Positions 59,280 through 64,000 of a stretch of DNA of 64,000 nucleotides are shown here, one piece after another (position 1 is the first letter of the stretch; the number at the start of each line of letters is the position of its first letter). The DNA comes from Sambucus nigra. Taxonomy: Eukaryota > Streptophyta > Magnoliopsida > Dipsacales > Adoxaceae. The notes below the pieces were generated by a model. That model did not search any database. It was not told where the DNA came from and worked only from the letters and a program-made list of their open reading frames with translations. The position numbers and the translations under genes are program-made. Where the stretch lies: positions 361,794,605-361,858,604 of the forward strand of contig OX422216.1 of NCBI GenBank assembly GCA_949130495.1. The letters run 5' to 3'.

Positions 59280-60089
59280 TCAACCTTTAAATTTAGCAAG
59301 GGAGGTTTCATGTGATAGTAAATGAGAATCAACAAATCTTGTATCTATCCCATTTAATAATGATTTCCTAACCCATATAGATTTATATTTAACATGATGG
59401 GGATTAGGAAATAATGAAATGCTAGATAAAGATTTCCTTGGACTTCTTTTAAGATCAAAACAAAATGACCTAAGGTGACCTTTCCTTCCACAATGCAAGC
59501 ATGTGTAAACACGAGGAATGTTACCTAAGGTGTGACCCTTTTTAAAGACCTTGGACAAAGTTGACCCTCTAAAACAAACAATGGTTTTATCTTTAGCAAT
59601 GGAAGAATTTGAGCATGATGTGCTAGAACCATTAGAACTACTGCTAGAGTCTTGAAAATCATTTTTCATTTTTAAAATTTCGGACTCAAGTAATAAATTA
59701 GACTCCTCAAAATTATGGGACTCCTTCTTTAAATTTTCAATAATTCCAAGAAGGTTAACACGCTCTCCCTCAATATGAGCAAACTTGTCCCTAAGAGTCT
59801 TTTCACGATTTTCACTCTCTTTCTTGGTCTTTTCTAAAATATCAAAATTTGAATGTAAGTCCATGAGCTTTTCACGAAAAATATCTTTTTGAGATAAGGA
59901 GATTTGCAAAGACTCAATATGAGCTTTAAAACAAGAATTTTCATTTTCAAGAAATTTAATTCTTTTTACAAATCTCAAATTTAATTCCTTTAAATTTTTG
60001 TTACATTTGTTAAGCCCATTTAATTCCTCTCGAAAATCAAAAATTTTATTTTCATTAAAATTGGACAAATTTTCATTAAGACGTCCCAT
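59280..60089 (-). CDS. gag: Gag-like protein, coiled coil plus zinc knuckle
   Basis: An intact 269-codon frame from ATG 60089. Residues 1-165 are Asn/Lys/Glu-rich with long heptad stretches (for example KFLENENSCFKAHIESLQ-like and LEKTKKESENREKTLRDKF), predicting a coiled coil. A Ser-rich linker (SSSSSNGSSTSCSNSS) follows, and CLHCGRKGHLRSFC at about residues 202-215 is a perfect CCHC knuckle. The capsid portion of a normal copia Gag is not obvious, so this is a shortened gag. It lies just after the PBS. Being open in a young element, it may be expressed and act in RNA packaging; that is inference. Confidence 0.75.
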   Translation of the reverse strand: MGRLNENLSNFNENKIFDFREELNGLNKCNKNLKELNLRFVKRIKFLENENSCFKAHIESLQISLSQKDIFREKLMDLHSNFDILEKTKKESENREKTLRDKFAHIEGERVNLLGIIENLKKESHNFEESNLLLESEILKMKNDFQDSSSSSNGSSTSCSNSSIAKDKTIVCFRGSTLSKVFKKGHTLGNIPRVYTCLHCGRKGHLRSFCFDLKRSPRKSLSSISLFPNPHHVKYKSIWVRKSLLNGIDTRFVDSHLLSHETSLAKFKG

Positions 60090-60197
60090 TGAGAGAAAAA
60101 AAATATGAGAGTGATAAAAAAAATTGAACCACCTAAAAAGGTAAGGAAATAAAAAAAGCCGAAAAACGGATCTTTAACGCGATAACTTAGCGCTCCG

Positions 60198-60209
60198 GCT
60201 CTGATACCA
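60198..60209 (-). other. Primer-binding site of the copia-type element
   Basis: Minus strand TGGTATCAGAGC, an exact initiator-Met tRNA complement, adjoining the right LTR. Confidence 0.92.
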
Positions 60210-61845
60210 CTTGAGCAAATTATTATTTCCTTTTATGTAAACTCGATGATGCGGAAGCGTAAAAAAGTGATGGTTCAACTATAAAACAACAAATTTTAAT
60301 TTCTTAAAACAAATTAAAATTACACCAAGTGAAGTAAAATTAATCAATTAATATATTCACTTAAACCGATTAATTAATCCAAGTCCTAGAATTTGCCTAA
60401 GTCATATTTATCGATATTAACAAATTAGGCGAAACCAAATTTTAGCAAATGACTTGAATAAAATAAACTTTACCCAATATTTAATTTAGCACCAAATTAA
60501 GTGAGTGTGATGATTTAAACCAAATTTTATCTTGAATTATTCTAAGCATGCGTTCTACGTTATTTTGCAAGATAAAATAAATCAATCACACTACGCCACG
60601 ATGTACGAGGAAAACCCCAAGACGGGAAACAACCTCGGACGGCCCTAGCCACAAATCCACTAGATACGGAATTACAAGTACAAGAAAAAAGACTTACAAC
60701 ACACGACTCGATCCTCTCAGGCCCCGATGCTTCTTCTTGTAGACACCTCTTCCTAGCGGATAACCTTGGAACACCACCGCGGTCTCGGAATCCACCGATA
60801 GGACTTTATATGGTCACCGTCACCCGAGCAAGGAGCCTTTCTCCAAGTGGGTAGAATCGCAACAAAACGTCTTCTTCTTTGATGGATGTAGAAGCAAACC
60901 AAAACTTCTCTTTGAAATGGAAGAGATAAACCGGTGCCAAACTCCAAGCAATTGATATGTATATATGTGAACTTGGATAAAAAATATGGGTGTAAAACTA
61001 GAGTGATAAGATATTTTCTCTTGAAAAATATCACTAAAAACATGAACATTTTCCTTAAAAGAATTTTCTCTCAAACTCTCTCTAAGAGATGAAAATAGAT
61101 TGGAAAAATTAGGAAAAGTTAAGGTGGAAAATGTTATTCCCGCACATATTAAAGTCTGAAAAAGTTGGTTAAACACTAAGTGGGGAAGTGGGTGCAAAAC
61201 TGTCAAAAAACTGCCAAAAACTGTTCCCGCCTGGCATCTCGTTCGAACGACATTTCGTTCGAACGAAATTCTCGTTCGAACGAGACTTCTAACGACGTTC
61301 CAGATTGAACTCGTTAGAATCTCGTTGGATATCTCATTCGAACATAAGGTTCGTTTGAACGACATATCGAACGACATTTCATAGGCCTATACTGGAACCT
61401 CGTTGGCAGGTTCGTTTGAACGACATTTTCGTTCGAATTACAATCTCGTTCGAACGACTCTATCGAACGAAAAACCAAAAAGTTTGAATATTCTTGTTTA
61501 AGCCCATAAAACTTTATAAACATTTATTTAAAGTTTTAATTAATTCTTTCTTAAAACAAAACGCAGTTTTTATTAAACCTAACACCCAATAGACTTGTTC
61601 CAAGCTCCTATATATATAATATTGCATTCATACCTTGGGAGCATGGAACTATGGTTGATGACGTAGAAACGAGGCGTGCAAACCGGCATATTGATGAAGC
61701 TTTATACTCTTTGCCGCTATGTCTTCAACAAACACTTCATAGGCTTGAGAATATTACAATTAAATACTATCCTATGAATAAACGTTTTTGTCCGGAATTG
61801 AGCCAAAACTATATTTGGACTCAATTGGAAATTTGTGTCCTTACA
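60210..61845 (-). repeat. 5' LTR of the copia-type element
   Basis: About 1.64 kb, near identical to 55626-57259; the inner end is slightly altered (CTTGAGCAAATTA against TGTTGAATCTA). The palindrome cluster lies at 61240-61470. Confidence 0.92.
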
Positions 61846-62184
61846 AAGTCATCTCTCCAAACCGGGTCAAACTCTTTGGAATGTCGAAGTACATCTCCTA
61901 ACCTTTCCAACGGTCCACCCCGTGTGTGATTTGGACTTACCATGCCGACGAATGATCCGTTTGCGTCCGAATAATTCCCCATCTAATGGACCGACAAACG
62001 CTTTCGAGCCATATTTGATCCAAAGTCAACTCCCGAACCCGGGAGCGATCCAAAGGACTTTCAAAGGTATCTGAATTACATTTCCAAAGGTATCCCCCGT
62101 GCGTATATCTGACCAACGGTTTGCCCTCGGCGGTCGATTTTCCGAAAAAGCCTTAAGCGCACTGCCAAATGACAGGTTCCAGAC

Positions 62185-62214
62185 CCTGCCTATCGGCACC
62201 TGCCGATAGGCAGG
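62185..62214. repeat. Perfect hairpin in the U3 of the Ogre-like LTR
   Basis: CCTGCCTATCGGCA, then CC, then TGCCGATAGGCAGG: 14-bp perfect arms with a 2-base loop, about 33 bp before the TATA box. A third TGCCGAT word follows at 62225. Confidence 0.95.
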
Positions 62215-62246
62215 AACAGGTCTATGCCGATCGAAAGTTACCTGGG

Positions 62247-62257
62247 CCTATAAAATG
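62247..62257 (+). promoter_or_regulatory. TATA box of the Ogre-like LTR
   Basis: CCTATAAAATG, followed by a pyrimidine/purine-mixed leader (CACTCTCAGC at 62308) typical of LTR transcription starts. Confidence 0.7.
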
Positions 62258-63329
62258 AGGCCTTCACCTCATTTGCAAAGGGGAGCCCAGATCTGATAAA
62301 AATCACTCTCAGCAAATTTCAGAAACCTCTCTCGAAAGCAACATGATTTCAACTTTTTTTTTACTTCCACTTTTCATCATCCTTTTCATCAGAATTGTTG
62401 AATTAGCCACTCTCCATCATCATCCAAGTGCAAGGGCTGCTCTCCAACATTTAAGATCAAGCTCAAGATCTTCAAGAAGGTCCAACTTTCTCAACTTTCT
62501 CTTAAATTCTCTTAAATTCGCAATAACTTGTTTTATTACTTATCACTTTTTTATTATCTCATCTCTCACATCCTAATATACATTTTATTTAGAATTATTG
62601 CACATCTCTTATTTTCATATAAATAAAAACCCAAAAAACAAGAAAAAAGGGTTTGCTCATAAATTCCAAATAGGGATTCTCATACTTTTCTCATAATTAA
62701 AAACAATTTTTCCTACACACACACACACACACACAAATAAGAGATCCCCCATTTGGATTAATGGGATAAACCCCACCCCTCGTTTTGTATGCGAACTACG
62801 TGGACTTTGATGCCTTTATAGGCTATGTAGGCGTCTCGGGGTAAAACCCGAGACTCGAGTCATTTTTCTCACTTTTTCTCTTATTTTCTATCTTCTCTAA
62901 ATCCAATTTTCTTATATGTGTATATATATATATATATTTGTTCTTAGTAACGTATTACTCAATATGCGTTATCGTTTCATTATAACGATCAACGTAAGGG
63001 TAATATCTTAAATCTTATTTTCTAATATTATTCTTATACCTTCATACGGATGACTCACTTTATCTCTTCCATGATACAAGTCGAGGATTCCTATCTCCAC
63101 TATATATATATACACATGCACACATATCATGGGGAAAAATAAAAGAAAATAGCAAATATCCATGAGAGACCGAAAGGGCGGAATGGGTGCCTAACACCTT
63201 CCCATTTCGTAACTAAGCCTCCAAACCCTTCTCGAATCATTTTGGTTTCGCATGCACCAGTATGTCTTTGGATGCCATCCTTTGGGGTGGCTTCCCCTTT
63301 TCCTTTTGTCTGTTTTTAGTAAAATAGAC

Positions 63330-64000
63330 TGGTGACTCTGAATCTCTCTACATTTTTACACCTCATCTGAAATGACGCCGGCCGAAGCGCTCCCGAGAGG
63401 GATGCGCGGGACCCGAGGATCCTTCCTCCAAGCGCCCTCCCGCCTTGGAGAGGATCGGGGATGTCCACAGAAGTAAAATGTCTAATGCAATGGAACATGT
63501 ATTTTCAAAGGTATAAATAAATATATGTAAATACACACATATTTTCGCATGCATGTGGTTTTATCATGTGAATATCCTTCTTGTCATTCGTTTCTATACT
63601 TCTTGTATATTCCCAATGGGTATAGACTCACACCCTTGCTTTGTTATGATAATTTGGGTTCATTTTTTGTATTTAAGAGCGTTATACAGGTAAGTATAGT
63701 TTATTTATTTTACATTAGTAGGTCTATTTACTTCGACTTCAGGGTGCTTCCCATGGGTCCCGAACATAGTTTACTTTAAAACAAAATTTCATGCTAACAA
63801 GTGAAATGTTAACTAAAAGAAACTTGACTAGCAACATTATGTAGGTTGTTTCATTGCACTTCACACCTAATTCTCAGGCTGACCTGAGTTGACTCATGGG
63901 TAACCCATAAATTTGGATCTAGGCGTTATAAATGGTATCAAATCTCTGGGTTCAAGGATCCTTTCGGGTGTGACGTGGTGAGGTCAGTATTAGATCTTTT
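63330..64000 (+). other. Leader of the Ogre-like element
   Basis: Begins with the PBS-like TGGTGACTCTGAATC, close to the Arg-tRNA-type TGGCGACTC used by Ogre elements. No long frame follows; Ogre leaders are long and often precede an extra ORF, which would lie beyond the window. Confidence 0.5.

Larger units (their letters stand above)
55626..61845 (-). mobile_element. Non-autonomous copia-type LTR retrotransposon, gag only
   Basis: Direct LTRs (55626-57259 and 60210-61845) are nearly identical, flanked by a perfect TSD AAGTC (55621-55625, 61846-61850). PBS GGTATCAGAGCC lies beside the right LTR and a PPT AAAGGGGGAGA (minus strand) beside the left LTR, fixing minus orientation. The 2.95-kb internal part holds a gag-like gene and no RT or integrase. 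Close LTR similarity marks it as the youngest insertion here. The copia superfamily is inferred from the PBS, PPT style and zinc knuckle; pol is not available to confirm it. Confidence 0.85.
55155..63329 (+). repeat. Tat/Ogre-type LTR, interrupted by a copia-type insertion
   Basis: TGTAGACACCCCATTTCG at 55155 is a common start of Ogre/Tat LTRs. The LTR resumes at 61851 after the copia-type element and ends at about 63329, just before a TGGTGACTCTGAATC PBS-like site; net length is about 1.95 kb. It has U3 tandem repeats of about 171 bp (from 55322 and 55493, with weaker copies after 61851), a 14-bp-arm hairpin at 62185-62214, and a TATA box CCTATAAAATG at 62247-62257 followed by a leader. The 3' partner lies outside the window. 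Confidence 0.75.

Overview
The window is a piece of repeat-rich nuclear DNA from a flowering plant. The evidence is Ty3/gypsy elements of the Tekay (chromodomain) and Tat (dual RNase H, antisense extra ORF) lineages, a Ty1/copia-type element, and an En/Spm-type CACTA transposon with Transposase_24 and DUF4216 genes. Base composition is AT-rich. I found no convincing host gene, tRNA, rRNA or CRISPR array. Nearly everything attributable is transposable-element sequence, mostly decayed, in nested layers.

Layout. 1-540: probable end of a copia element. 2126-2520: small CACTA-like element. 2618-14239 (+): full-length Tekay gypsy element (Tekay-1) with 2.9-kb LTRs, TSD CCAAA and a broken gag-pol ending in a chromodomain; a copia-type solo LTR sits in its gag (6491-7572). 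14240-16940: non-coding, with a GACCCG-rich repeat and a fold-back repeat cluster. About 16940-48770: an old Tat element on the minus strand (Tat-2), split into a left part (putative LTR, antisense ORF, integrase) and a right part (RNase H, RT). The splitter is a 24.3-kb CACTA insertion (22899-47216, TSD TTT). Inside the CACTA is a minus-strand Tekay element with 3.2-kb LTRs (Tekay-2, 27306-46628), and inside that a plus-strand Tat element (Tat-1, 32630-43176, TSD ACTTC). This is a four-level nest. 48771-55154: LTR-like and gag fragments of other Tekay-like elements. 55155-63329: a Tat/Ogre-type LTR (+) interrupted by a minus-strand, pol-less copia-type element (55626-61845, TSD AAGTC). The window ends in the leader of the Ogre-like element.

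Points of most interest. (1) Tat-1 is flanked by a perfect 5-bp TSD, yet its 5' end is an inverted copy of its own U5 end joined to a truncated LTR, so both integrated termini are U5 ends. (2) Both Tat elements carry homologous genes antisense to pol; the Tat-1 copy has recognisable in-phase introns. (3) A TTCGAACGA palindrome recurs in clusters in LTRs of unrelated copia and gypsy families. (4) Most in-frame stops in the pol remnants are TAG at expected Gln or Trp positions, as expected from C-to-T decay of methylated cytosines.

All domain calls come from reading translations by eye; clade names rest on motif patterns, not on searches.
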